From Aquimarina mytili (GTDB taxonomy: Bacteria; Bacteroidota; Bacteroidia; Flavobacteriales; Flavobacteriaceae): a DNA stretch of 64,000 bases. Shown in pieces: positions 35,300 to 43,200 of this stretch (positions are counted from its first letter, which is position 1; each line of letters opens with the position of its first letter). A program made the position numbers and the translations under genes. The stretch covers positions 779,501 through 843,500 of the forward strand of contig NZ_JAERQJ010000001.1 of the NCBI RefSeq assembly GCF_016735115.1, given 5' to 3'. The notes beneath the pieces are model-generated. The model was not told the DNA's origin. It searched no databases and saw only the letters and a list, made by a program, of their open reading frames with translations.

Positions 35300-36085
35300 A
35301 TGATACATATTAAAAACACATTAAAAATTAAATTAATAAGTAGTTTAATCCTTGCTATATTTATATCCTGTGGTGATGACTCGTCTGATGACATGAAAAT
35401 ACCAGATGATACAGGGGTAGAAGAAGTAATAGATGAAATACCTGAAGAAGTCGTTATCGAAGATTTTGCTAATTTTAAAAATGACCCAAAGCTTATAGAA
35501 TATGTAGAGCAATCAATAAATGCATTGGATAGAGAAGTTGATCTAGAGACTGCTTCTTTATTTGAAGAAATAGATGAGCTGTCGGACCAGGAAAATGAGG
35601 AGCTAGCAATTGCCTTAGGTTTTGAAGGCACGGTACAAATGAATGAATATTATGATCTTAGAATAGAAAGCTGGGATCAATTGGTTAAACGATTTGACTT
35701 GAGAAATCAAAATGAAGTAGAAATTAATGAAATCTTAGTTGATCTATTTATGGAACAAGTGGAAAAAGTGGTAAATAGGGACCCAGAGGGACAAAATATA
35801 GTTAAAGGACCAATGGATTGGTGGTGTACACCTTGTTATATTCCATATAGTCAAAGATATAGAGAAAGAAGAGATACATTTCATGCTATGCAAAAGGTAT
35901 GCTGGGATCAGCGACAAGAAGATGGGGATCTAGAAAATTTCCGAAAATGCCAATCAAGAGCCGTTCGTATAAACGAAATCAAACTTTTTAGAAACCATTT
36001 TGATGTGATTTGTTGTTATTACAGTTTGTGTAACATTGTACTTAATTCTTATGTTTATGAAATTTGCGAAGTACCGAGTACTTAA
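35300..36085 (+). CDS. Lipoprotein with acidic linker and Cys-rich tail
   Basis: The start at ATG 35300 (MIHIKNTLKIKLISS) gives about 261 residues; an upstream in-frame GTG at 35222 would only add a non-signal stretch. A lipoprotein signal ends AIFISCGDDSSDD (Cys24). It is followed by an acidic Pro/Glu/Val-rich linker and a helical region. The last 90 residues hold eight cysteines, in WWCTPC, VCWDQ, RKCQS, VICCYY, SLCN and YEICE. Such spacing suggests several disulfides. No family is recognised. It is isolated by gaps of about 200 and 110 bases. Confidence 0.7.
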   Translation: MIHIKNTLKIKLISSLILAIFISCGDDSSDDMKIPDDTGVEEVIDEIPEEVVIEDFANFKNDPKLIEYVEQSINALDREVDLETASLFEEIDELSDQENEELAIALGFEGTVQMNEYYDLRIESWDQLVKRFDLRNQNEVEINEILVDLFMEQVEKVVNRDPEGQNIVKGPMDWWCTPCYIPYSQRYRERRDTFHAMQKVCWDQRQEDGDLENFRKCQSRAVRINEIKLFRNHFDVICCYYSLCNIVLNSYVYEICEVPST

Positions 36086-36198
36086 ATACAGTATTTTAAG
36101 GTGAAATATAATGAACACTTACTTTATGTAAATAATAGTAGGTGTTTTTTATGTCCGAATTTTTTTTGATTATTTTTGATAGCTCAAATCGATTACTT

Positions 36199-36735
36199 AT
36201 GAAAAATATTCTTGCCTTTGCTGGTTCTAATAGTAGCAGTTCTATAAACCAAAGACTAGTTGAGTTTGTAGCTTCAAAAATAAAAGAACACCATACAAAG
36301 GTGATCAACTTAGTGAATTATTCAATGCCAATGTATAGTGAAGATGAGGAGAAAAAAGGATTTCCGGGAATGGCTATGGGACTAAAACAAGAAATCTCTG
36401 AAGCCGATGCCTTACTGATTTCTGTAAATGAGCATAATGGTAGTTGGGGTGCTTTTTTCAAAAATATAATTGATTGGCTATCACGTTTAGATCGTAATTT
36501 CTTAGAAAATAAGAAAATCTTATTGATGAGTACTTCGCCTGGAAAAAGAGGAGGATTGAGCTCATTGGAATATGCTAAAAATGTACTCCCTAGATTTGGA
36601 GGTGAGATTATTGAAAGTTTTAGTTTCCCTTCATTCTATGATAATTTTTCTTCAGAATCTAATATGATTACAGATGAGACTCTTTTGTTGGGTTTAAATG
36701 AAGTTCTAAGTACTTTTGCACATCAAATTAAATAG
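36199..36735 (+). CDS. NADPH-dependent FMN reductase
   Basis: The start at ATG 36199 (MKNILAFAGSNSSSSINQRL) gives 178 residues; the in-frame GTG at 36142 is a poor alternative. The flavodoxin-like fold shows the FMN phosphate loop FAGSNSSSSINQ, the SVNEHNGSWGAFFKNIIDWLSR segment (split by the family's conserved N-G-S and FKN-DW) and MSTSPGKRGGLSS. These enzymes reduce flavins or quinones with NAD(P)H. It precedes pabB by 3 bases and is probably co-transcribed with it. Confidence 0.88.
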   Translation: MKNILAFAGSNSSSSINQRLVEFVASKIKEHHTKVINLVNYSMPMYSEDEEKKGFPGMAMGLKQEISEADALLISVNEHNGSWGAFFKNIIDWLSRLDRNFLENKKILLMSTSPGKRGGLSSLEYAKNVLPRFGGEIIESFSFPSFYDNFSSESNMITDETLLLGLNEVLSTFAHQIK

Positions 36736-36738
36736 AAA

Positions 36739-38034
36739 GTGCGAAGTATTAAAAAATATACTTTAAAAAATCCGTTAGAATTTAAAAATAAGCTGTTGTA
36801 TTGGGCACAACAGTTTGAAGATGTAGTTTGGTTAGATTCTAATCAGTATTCTCAGCGTTACTCTAGTTATGATGCGGTTCTTGCGGTAGATACTTTTACT
36901 TCTGTAAAAACAGATTATCAAAATGGTTTTGACGCCTTAAAAGAGTATCAGGAGCAAACGGCTGATTGGATTTTTGGATATCTTTCGTATGATCTTAAAA
37001 ATGATACCGAGAGTCTAACATCCAATAATTTTGATGGGCTTCATTTTCCAGATCTTTACTTTTTTCAACCCAAAAAACTTTTCCTTCTTAAAGAAAATGT
37101 ATTAGAGATACAGTATTTAAGAATGGTTGATGATGAAATTGTTGAAGATTTTGATACGATTTTATCTATATATCAAGAAGATAAGGGTCAACCTTGTGGT
37201 AAAGTTAAAATCAGCCTTCGAATTACAAAGGATGTATATAAAAGTAAGGTGAGCAAAATGTTAGAACATATTCATCGAGGGGATATATACGAAGCCAATT
37301 TTTGCCAAGAATTTTTTGCAAAGGGAAGTTGTATTGATCCTTTGCAAACCTATCATCATCTTAATGATATTTCTAAGCCCCCTTTTGCAACCTTTTTTAA
37401 AATGAATCATCATTATTTATTATCGGCATCTCCAGAACGATATATTAGAAAAGAAGGTTTCAAAATTATTTCGCAACCTATCAAAGGTACAGCAAAAAGA
37501 TCCTTGAATCCGAAAGATGATCAACAGCTTATCGAAAACCTGAAGAATGATCCAAAAGAACGGTCAGAAAATGTAATGATCGTGGATTTGGTACGAAATG
37601 ATTTATCGAGAACAGCAGCACAGGGCTCAGTTAAAGTGGAAGAGTTATGTGAAGTATATTCTTTTGAGCAGGTTCATCAGATGATATCAACTGTAGTGTC
37701 AAAGATTAATAAAAATACATCTCCAATTGATGTTCTTAAATCAACATTTCCTATGGGAAGTATGACAGGAGCACCTAAGATTTCTGCTATGCAAATCATA
37801 GAAGAGTTAGAAGTATCAAAAAGAGGTTTGTATAGTGGTGCCATGGGGTATTTTACACCCAATGGAGATTTTGATTTTAATGTAGTAATACGCAGTATTC
37901 TTTATAATAAAGAAGAAGAATATATCTCATACACTGTAGGAGGTGCTATCACGGCAAAATCTGATCCTGATAAAGAATACGAAGAATGCCTTTTAAAAGC
38001 AAAAGCCATGCGAGAAGTCCTAGAAGGAGTGTAG
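36739..38034 (+). CDS. pabB: Aminodeoxychorismate synthase component I
   Basis: This 431-residue protein is a chorismate-binding enzyme. Conserved catalytic segments are HRGDIYEANFCQEF (about 176), LLSASPERYI, QPIKGTAKRS, ENVMIVDLVRNDLSRTA, STFPMGSMTGAPKISAM and the C-terminal YTVGGAITAKSDPDKEYEE. The QEF stretch and the lack of the regulatory tryptophan pocket favour PabB (4-amino-4-deoxychorismate for folate) over TrpE, though the two are close. It starts at GTG 36739, 3 bases after the FMN reductase stop. The glutaminase partner PabA is not in the window. Confidence 0.88.
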   Translation: MRSIKKYTLKNPLEFKNKLLYWAQQFEDVVWLDSNQYSQRYSSYDAVLAVDTFTSVKTDYQNGFDALKEYQEQTADWIFGYLSYDLKNDTESLTSNNFDGLHFPDLYFFQPKKLFLLKENVLEIQYLRMVDDEIVEDFDTILSIYQEDKGQPCGKVKISLRITKDVYKSKVSKMLEHIHRGDIYEANFCQEFFAKGSCIDPLQTYHHLNDISKPPFATFFKMNHHYLLSASPERYIRKEGFKIISQPIKGTAKRSLNPKDDQQLIENLKNDPKERSENVMIVDLVRNDLSRTAAQGSVKVEELCEVYSFEQVHQMISTVVSKINKNTSPIDVLKSTFPMGSMTGAPKISAMQIIEELEVSKRGLYSGAMGYFTPNGDFDFNVVIRSILYNKEEEYISYTVGGAITAKSDPDKEYEECLLKAKAMREVLEGV

Positions 38035-38103
38035 TGTTTAATTGTTGTCGTTCCAGAATAGGCCAGAATCACAAAATAAAAACAAACGTATACACAGACT
38101 CAA

Positions 38104-38805
38104 CTATATTAAATTTCGTCTAAAACTCTTTCTTACACCGATAATAATTTCTTTAACTTCATTGGCAGTTAAATCTTTGATAGTGGCTATTTCTTCAAAG
38201 TTTAATCGGCCAAAAACAAAAAGGTCTATGATTTTCGAAGTTTCCATAGGGAGCCAACTATAAAACTTACCTAATAACTTTTGTTTTCTAAAATCTGAAG
38301 ACGGTTCATCATCGATGATTTTAATAATTTCAGAATCTAAATCGTCGTATATGAAATTTTGTTTGTCTTCATTATTTTGATGGTAACAGATGTCATCGAG
38401 TTCTTCTTTCATAATAAGCTCATTATTGGCTTCTACGGTATAACTTTCTTCAAGTTTTTCGAGTTCGATTTTTAGAAAATGATTGGTGCTGATATTTCTT
38501 TGATGCCAGCCTTCGGTTACATAGAGTTCATCAATAAGATTATCAGCAATCTTAAATAATTGAAGTTCTAAGGATAAGGTATCTACTTGAATATCCAGAT
38601 CATCAGAGTACAATTTTAAAATTGCATCATCTATAATTCCATTAGAACAATACATGTTTTGAGGTAAAATACCTACGCTTTCTGCAATGTATAATCTGTG
38701 TTTAACATAAGGATGTAAATGAGGTACAATAGATAATAATTTCTTACTGAATTCTCTTTGATCATCGTCTCCATAAAATTTCTGTAGTTCTTGCGTGCTA
38801 TTCAT
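38104..38805 (-). CDS. Uncharacterised protein with sigma-70 region 4-like C-terminus
   Basis: This 233-residue, acidic, helical protein starts MNSTQELQKFYGDDDQREF and includes PHLHPYVKHRLYIAESVGILPQNMYC and a long acidic middle. The last 35 residues, FGRLNFEEIATIKDLTANEVKEIII plus GVRKSFRRNL, have the spacing and hydrophobic pattern of the helix-turn-helix in sigma-70 region 4. No region 2 is visible. It could be a degenerate sigma-like factor or anti-sigma partner. It is convergent to pabB and divergent from tilS. Function unknown. Confidence 0.75.
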   Translation of the reverse strand: MNSTQELQKFYGDDDQREFSKKLLSIVPHLHPYVKHRLYIAESVGILPQNMYCSNGIIDDAILKLYSDDLDIQVDTLSLELQLFKIADNLIDELYVTEGWHQRNISTNHFLKIELEKLEESYTVEANNELIMKEELDDICYHQNNEDKQNFIYDDLDSEIIKIIDDEPSSDFRKQKLLGKFYSWLPMETSKIIDLFVFGRLNFEEIATIKDLTANEVKEIIIGVRKSFRRNLI

Positions 38806-38906
38806 TGGTGAATGATTTAAGAGTTGATTTCTAAAAATAACGAAAACAAACTAAATTTGATGTTAAAAACTTGAAAATCAACATGTAAATCGATTATTTA
38901 AGTTGA

Positions 38907-38936
38907 TTGCGATCGCAATTCAAAATCGTATATTTG
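38907..38936 (+). promoter_or_regulatory. Consensus promoter of tilS-dsbD
   Basis: TTG at 38907-38909, exactly 19 bases, then TATATTTG at 38929-38936: a full match to the Bacteroidota housekeeping promoter. The tilS start lies 29 bases downstream. It is the clearest constitutive-type promoter in the window. Confidence 0.8.
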
Positions 38937-38965
38937 AAAATCTAAAAAGTATAAGCTAAAATCTT

Positions 38966-40279
38966 TTGCTAAAAGAGTTCAAAGACCATATCGTAAATCA
39001 TTTTCCATTTCTTTTTAGTGGTAAATTGTTAATAGCCTGTAGTGGTGGTTTGGATAGTATTGTTCTTACTCGTCTATGCCGTTTATTAAATTTTGAATTT
39101 AATATTGCACACTGTAATTTTAATCTAAGAGGATTAGAAAGTGATAATGATGAGCGGTTTGTTAAAGATTTTGCAGATCAGGTTAATGCCACTTTTTTTG
39201 TTCGCCATTTTAATACCGAAAAATATGCTAAAGATCATGGGGTATCTATCCAAATGGCCGCCAGAGAGCTTCGGTATTCCTGGTTTAATGATTTAGCAAG
39301 AGAACACCAATTTGATTATATACTAACGGCACATCATGCAGATGATAATCTAGAGACATTTTTGATTAATCTTTCCAGGGGTACTGGCATTGATGGGTTA
39401 ACCGGAATTCCCGAAATTAACGAAAATTTTGTTCGTCCGCTTTTACCGTTTTCAAGAGATCAAATTTTAGAGTTTGCAAAAGAGAGCAAAATAAAATGGC
39501 GTGAGGATAGTAGTAATAGTAGTACTAAATATCTTAGAAATAAGTTAAGACATGATGTGATCCCAGATTTGAAATCAGTACATCCTCAATTTTTACAAAA
39601 CTTTGGTGCTACTGTAGAGTATCTTAAGCAGAGTAATGATTTTATAAAAAATCAGGTATTTCGTATCAAAAAAGAATTATTTGAGTTTTTAGAAGGTGAT
39701 ATCATAAAGATCCCGATAAATAACTTACGCGACTATGGAAATCCTAGGACATGTTTGTATCTTTTATTAAAAGAATATGGTTTTAAAGCATGGGATGATA
39801 TCGAGAAAGTAGTAATGGCTCAATCTGGAAAGCAAATCTATTCTGAGACCCATAGGTTGGTAAAAGATAGAGACAATTTATTATTGAGCCCAATTGTAGA
39901 AGGGATTTCCAATAGAAGTTACAATATCCCCGAAGAAGAAAATATGATTATGATCCCATCGGGTACATTAAAATTTAAAATTGTTGAAGAAATGTCTGAT
40001 GTAGATCTGAAAACAATTTTTGTTGATAAAGAAAAGTTAAAATATCCCCTTACTGTAAGAAAATGGAAAGATGGCGACTATTTTTATCCATTGGGAATGA
40101 AAGGCAAGAAAAAGCTAAGTAAATATTTTAAAGATGAAAAACTATCTTTACTTGCCAAAGAAAGAGTATGGTTGTTATGCTCAGGAAAAGAAATCATATG
40201 GATTATTAATTATAGAGCGGATAACCGATTTAAAATAACGCCCCAAACGAATCAAATATTAAAAATTAGAATAACCTGA
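38966..40279 (+). CDS. tilS: tRNA(Ile)-lysidine synthase
   Basis: This 437-residue protein has the PP-loop ATP pyrophosphatase motif LIACSGGLDSIVLTRL (about residue 22), AHCNFNLRG and ILTAHHADDNLETFLINLSRG, then the TilS substrate-binding and C-terminal domains ending YRADNRFKI. It makes lysidine at position 34 of the AUA-reading tRNA and is essential. The start is TTG at 38966, just behind a consensus promoter. Its TGA stop overlaps the ATG of dsbD (TGATG at 40277-40281), so translation is coupled. Confidence 0.95.
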   Translation: MLKEFKDHIVNHFPFLFSGKLLIACSGGLDSIVLTRLCRLLNFEFNIAHCNFNLRGLESDNDERFVKDFADQVNATFFVRHFNTEKYAKDHGVSIQMAARELRYSWFNDLAREHQFDYILTAHHADDNLETFLINLSRGTGIDGLTGIPEINENFVRPLLPFSRDQILEFAKESKIKWREDSSNSSTKYLRNKLRHDVIPDLKSVHPQFLQNFGATVEYLKQSNDFIKNQVFRIKKELFEFLEGDIIKIPINNLRDYGNPRTCLYLLLKEYGFKAWDDIEKVVMAQSGKQIYSETHRLVKDRDNLLLSPIVEGISNRSYNIPEEENMIMIPSGTLKFKIVEEMSDVDLKTIFVDKEKLKYPLTVRKWKDGDYFYPLGMKGKKKLSKYFKDEKLSLLAKERVWLLCSGKEIIWIINYRADNRFKITPQTNQILKIRIT

Positions 40280-42258
40280 TGAGGTACGTATTATTATTAA
40301 CTACATTTTTATTTTCTACTACACTTTTTTCACAAACTTTAGATCCTGTTAAATGGAAAGCTAATGTTGAAAAAGAAGCAGAAGATACATATATACTATA
40401 TTTCAAAGCTACTTTGGATAAAGGATGGCATTTATATTCTCAAAATGAAGCTGAGACTGACGAAATAGCACCAACTCCTACAGAGTTTACATTCAATAAT
40501 ACGGATCAAACATATACCTTATTAGGAGAAACTTTTGAACCAAAAGGGATCGAGAAATACGACAACATATTTGAAATGGATGTTAAGTATTTTGAAGATG
40601 AGGTTACGTTTTCTCAAAAAATTCAATTAGTCGATAAAAGTATTAAAACCATAAAAGCCGAGGTGTTCTTTTCGGTTTGTGATGATGAAAAATGCCTGGC
40701 ACCAGAGGTAGTTGAGTTTGACTTAAATCTTACCGGAGAAGCAATAGAAAACAAAGGAGATGCATCTGCAATTACAGAAGAGGATCGCAGCAAATCCGAA
40801 GCACTTTTTGTAGATATAAAGGGGAAAGACAAATTCAAATCTGAAGCCGTAGAGAAAAAAAGTTATTTGAACATATTTATTTTAGGTTTTCTAGGAGGAT
40901 TAATAGCATTACTTACACCCTGTGTTTTTCCAATGATACCTCTTACAGTATCGTTTTTTACAAAAGGGGCAAAAGACAAGAAAAAGGGAACATTTAATGC
41001 TATCTTATATGGGTTTTTCATATTTGCAATATATGTATTGCTTAGTCTTCCTTTTCACCTTTTGGATTCTTTAGACCCAGAGATCCTGAATAACATTTCT
41101 ACCAACGTAACCCTGAATATTATCTTTTTCATTGTTTTTATCGTCTTTTCGATTTCGTTTTTCGGGTATTTTGAGATTACTTTACCTGCATCATGGAGCA
41201 ATAGTTTAGATAGTAAGGCTAATAGCATTGGGGGCGTAATAGGTGTGTTTTTTATGGCATTAACACTGGCTTTAGTCTCATTTTCTTGCACTGGACCCAT
41301 TTTAGGTTCTTTGTTAGGAGGGTCGCTTAGTAGTGATGGTGGAGCCATTCAATTAAGTTTCGGTATGGGTGGTTTTGGGTTAGCACTGGCATTGCCATTT
41401 GCCTTATTTGCTTTATTCCCTAATTGGTTAAATTCTTTACCTAAAAGCGGAGGGTGGTTAAATTCAGTAAAAGTAGTTCTTGGGTTTATAGAATTAGCAC
41501 TTGCGTTTAAGTTTTTATCCAATGCAGATCTTGTAGAGCATTGGGGAGTATTAAAACGAGAAATATTTATAGGAATATGGATCGTTATTGGAATTGCTAT
41601 GGTCTTATACCTATTTGGTAAGATACGTTTTCCACATGATAGTCCGATTAAAAAATTAAGTGTCGGACGAAAGTCATTAGGAGTTCTCACCCTGGCTTTT
41701 GTGCTATATTTAATACCAGGACTTACAAATACGGCATATGCTAATTTAAAATTATTAAGTGGTTTTCCTCCACCGTTATTTTATAGTATCTACGAAAAAG
41801 AAACTCATGGTCCATTAGGATTAAATGCGTATACCGATTTTGAAGAAGGAGTAAAAGCAGCAAAACGGCAAAACAAACCCATAATGATAGATTTCACGGG
41901 TTGGGCGTGTGTAAATTGTCGTAAAATGGAAGAACAAGTATGGAGTAATCCACAAATTATAGATATCCTTAAAAATAAGTATGTTTTAATTTCTCTATAC
42001 GTAGATGACCGTGAGTCTTTAGGAGATAAGAATAAATTTAAGTTCTTAAAACCTGATGGCAGAGTTAAAGATATTAGAACAGTAGGGGATAAGTGGGCAA
42101 CATTTCAAACATTGAATTTTCAAAATAATTCTCAACCGTATTATGTTTTATTAGATACCAACATGAACATGCTAAATAAAACTACGGCATATACACCCGA
42201 TACAAACGAGTATCTAAAATGGTTAAAACAAGGTTTAAAAAATCATACTAAACGTTAA
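40279..42258 (+). CDS. dsbD: DsbD-like thiol:disulfide interchange protein
   Basis: This 659-residue protein has a signal peptide (YVLLLTTFLFSTTLFSQ), an N-terminal DsbD-alpha-like domain (about 20-160) with CDDEKCLAPE, a CcdA-type membrane core with LTPCVFPMIPLTVSFF (about 214) and SFSCTGPILGSLLGG (about 340), and a C-terminal thioredoxin domain with FTGWACVNCRKMEE (CVNC, about 545). It carries electrons from cytoplasmic thioredoxin to the periplasm. Such electrons would oppose or correct the VKOR-type oxidant at 56862. It is translationally coupled to tilS. Confidence 0.92.
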   Translation: MRYVLLLTTFLFSTTLFSQTLDPVKWKANVEKEAEDTYILYFKATLDKGWHLYSQNEAETDEIAPTPTEFTFNNTDQTYTLLGETFEPKGIEKYDNIFEMDVKYFEDEVTFSQKIQLVDKSIKTIKAEVFFSVCDDEKCLAPEVVEFDLNLTGEAIENKGDASAITEEDRSKSEALFVDIKGKDKFKSEAVEKKSYLNIFILGFLGGLIALLTPCVFPMIPLTVSFFTKGAKDKKKGTFNAILYGFFIFAIYVLLSLPFHLLDSLDPEILNNISTNVTLNIIFFIVFIVFSISFFGYFEITLPASWSNSLDSKANSIGGVIGVFFMALTLALVSFSCTGPILGSLLGGSLSSDGGAIQLSFGMGGFGLALALPFALFALFPNWLNSLPKSGGWLNSVKVVLGFIELALAFKFLSNADLVEHWGVLKREIFIGIWIVIGIAMVLYLFGKIRFPHDSPIKKLSVGRKSLGVLTLAFVLYLIPGLTNTAYANLKLLSGFPPPLFYSIYEKETHGPLGLNAYTDFEEGVKAAKRQNKPIMIDFTGWACVNCRKMEEQVWSNPQIIDILKNKYVLISLYVDDRESLGDKNKFKFLKPDGRVKDIRTVGDKWATFQTLNFQNNSQPYYVLLDTNMNMLNKTTAYTPDTNEYLKWLKQGLKNHTKR

Positions 42259-42323
42259 TTGATTTATAACGGTATAGATTTTTATTATGGCTATGTTGTA
42301 AGTATACATTGATTTTTCGACTC

Positions 42324-42344
42324 TATTAGTAGTAACAACTAATA
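42324..42344 (+). promoter_or_regulatory. Inverted repeat just before the crp-like gene
   Basis: TATTAGT and ACTAATA are separated by 7 bases and end 10 bases before the ATG at 42355. The position suits an operator or a translation-blocking hairpin. It shares no half-site with the palindrome at 43118, so self-regulation by the same protein is not supported. Confidence 0.35.
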
Positions 42345-42354
42345 AGTCTTAATA

Positions 42355-42990
42355 ATGATTACTGAGAAAATAGCACTTTCTAAATGTTTTCCTTTTATTG
42401 AAAAAGAATTAGAAGATGAGATTATTTCCTTTGGCGAATTTAAAAACATCCCAGAAGGAGAATATGTTGTAAGACAAGGAAGTTATTTAAATTTCTTACC
42501 CATTATATTAGATGGCTTAATTAAGATGTATGCTGAAGAAGAAGAGGTAGAATTTCTTCTTTATTATATTCATCCTAATCAATGTTGTATACTTAGCTTT
42601 AATCATCTATTTAGCAAAGAAGCCGTTCGTTTTTCAGCAGTAACAGAAAAAGATACCAAAGTACTTTGTTTACCAATTCAAAAGGTAAAAGAGTGGTTTG
42701 TAAAATATCCATCTTTTACGCAAATTGTTTTAAAGGATTTTCAACGTAATTACGAAGATCTTCTTAATACAACAAAGCAAGTAGTGTGTTACAAAATAGA
42801 GGACAGGCTTGTAAACTATTTAACCGAAAAAGCAAAGCTTCAAAATTGTAATATGATTCAGATGTCGCATAAAGAAATTGCGTCAGACTTAGGAACATCC
42901 AGAGAGGTAGTTTCAAGAATAACTAAAAAATTACAATCCAGTAATTTATTAGTGCAACACAAAAGGCATATAGAACTAAGGCAACCTTAG
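42355..42990 (+). CDS. Crp/Fnr family transcriptional regulator
   Basis: This 211-residue protein has an N-terminal cyclic-nucleotide-binding-like domain (FGEFKNIPEGEYVVRQGSYLNF) and a C-terminal winged helix with MSHKEIASDLGTSREVVSRITKKLQ. The recognition helix reads ExxSR (E, V, V, S, R), the same key residues as in FNR. There is no N-terminal Cys cluster for Fe-S, and the cAMP-contact residues of CRP are not evident, so the effector is unknown. A strong palindrome with TGAC/GTCA half-sites lies 128 bases downstream before the next gene, a probable target. Confidence 0.92.
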   Translation: MITEKIALSKCFPFIEKELEDEIISFGEFKNIPEGEYVVRQGSYLNFLPIILDGLIKMYAEEEEVEFLLYYIHPNQCCILSFNHLFSKEAVRFSAVTEKDTKVLCLPIQKVKEWFVKYPSFTQIVLKDFQRNYEDLLNTTKQVVCYKIEDRLVNYLTEKAKLQNCNMIQMSHKEIASDLGTSREVVSRITKKLQSSNLLVQHKRHIELRQP

Positions 42991-43117
42991 TTTTAGGCTT
43001 ATATAATAACTTCAGACTTTATGTATTTAGGCGCTTTTTTAGCGTCATATTCTGTTTGCTTTAAAATGATATAAATAATTGATATTCAAGTAATTAAATA
43101 ACATTTCTTTAACACCT

Positions 43118-43139
43118 AACGGTGACTTTTGTCACCGTT
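43118..43139 (+). promoter_or_regulatory. Candidate Crp/Fnr activator site
   Basis: AACGGTGAC and GTCACCGTT are perfect 9-base arms around TTTT. TGAC-N4-GTCA half-sites fit the Crp/Fnr-HcpR-Dnr type. The centre is 34 bases before the centre of the -7 element at 43159, which places it near -41, the class II activator position. The hairpin with a short T-run could instead be a terminator for the upstream gene, but it lies 128 bases past that stop. Confidence 0.6.
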
Positions 43140-43158
43140 TTTAAGGATAAGTACGCTC

Positions 43159-43166
43159 TACATTTG
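43159..43166 (+). promoter_or_regulatory. -7 promoter element of the spondin/LTD gene
   Basis: TACATTTG matches TAnnTTTG, 34 bases before the ATG at 43201. The -33 position holds CGTT instead of TTTG, as expected for an activator-dependent promoter. Confidence 0.6.
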
Positions 43167-43200
43167 TTTCAAATAAAAAGAACAAATAAAAGTATTTATT

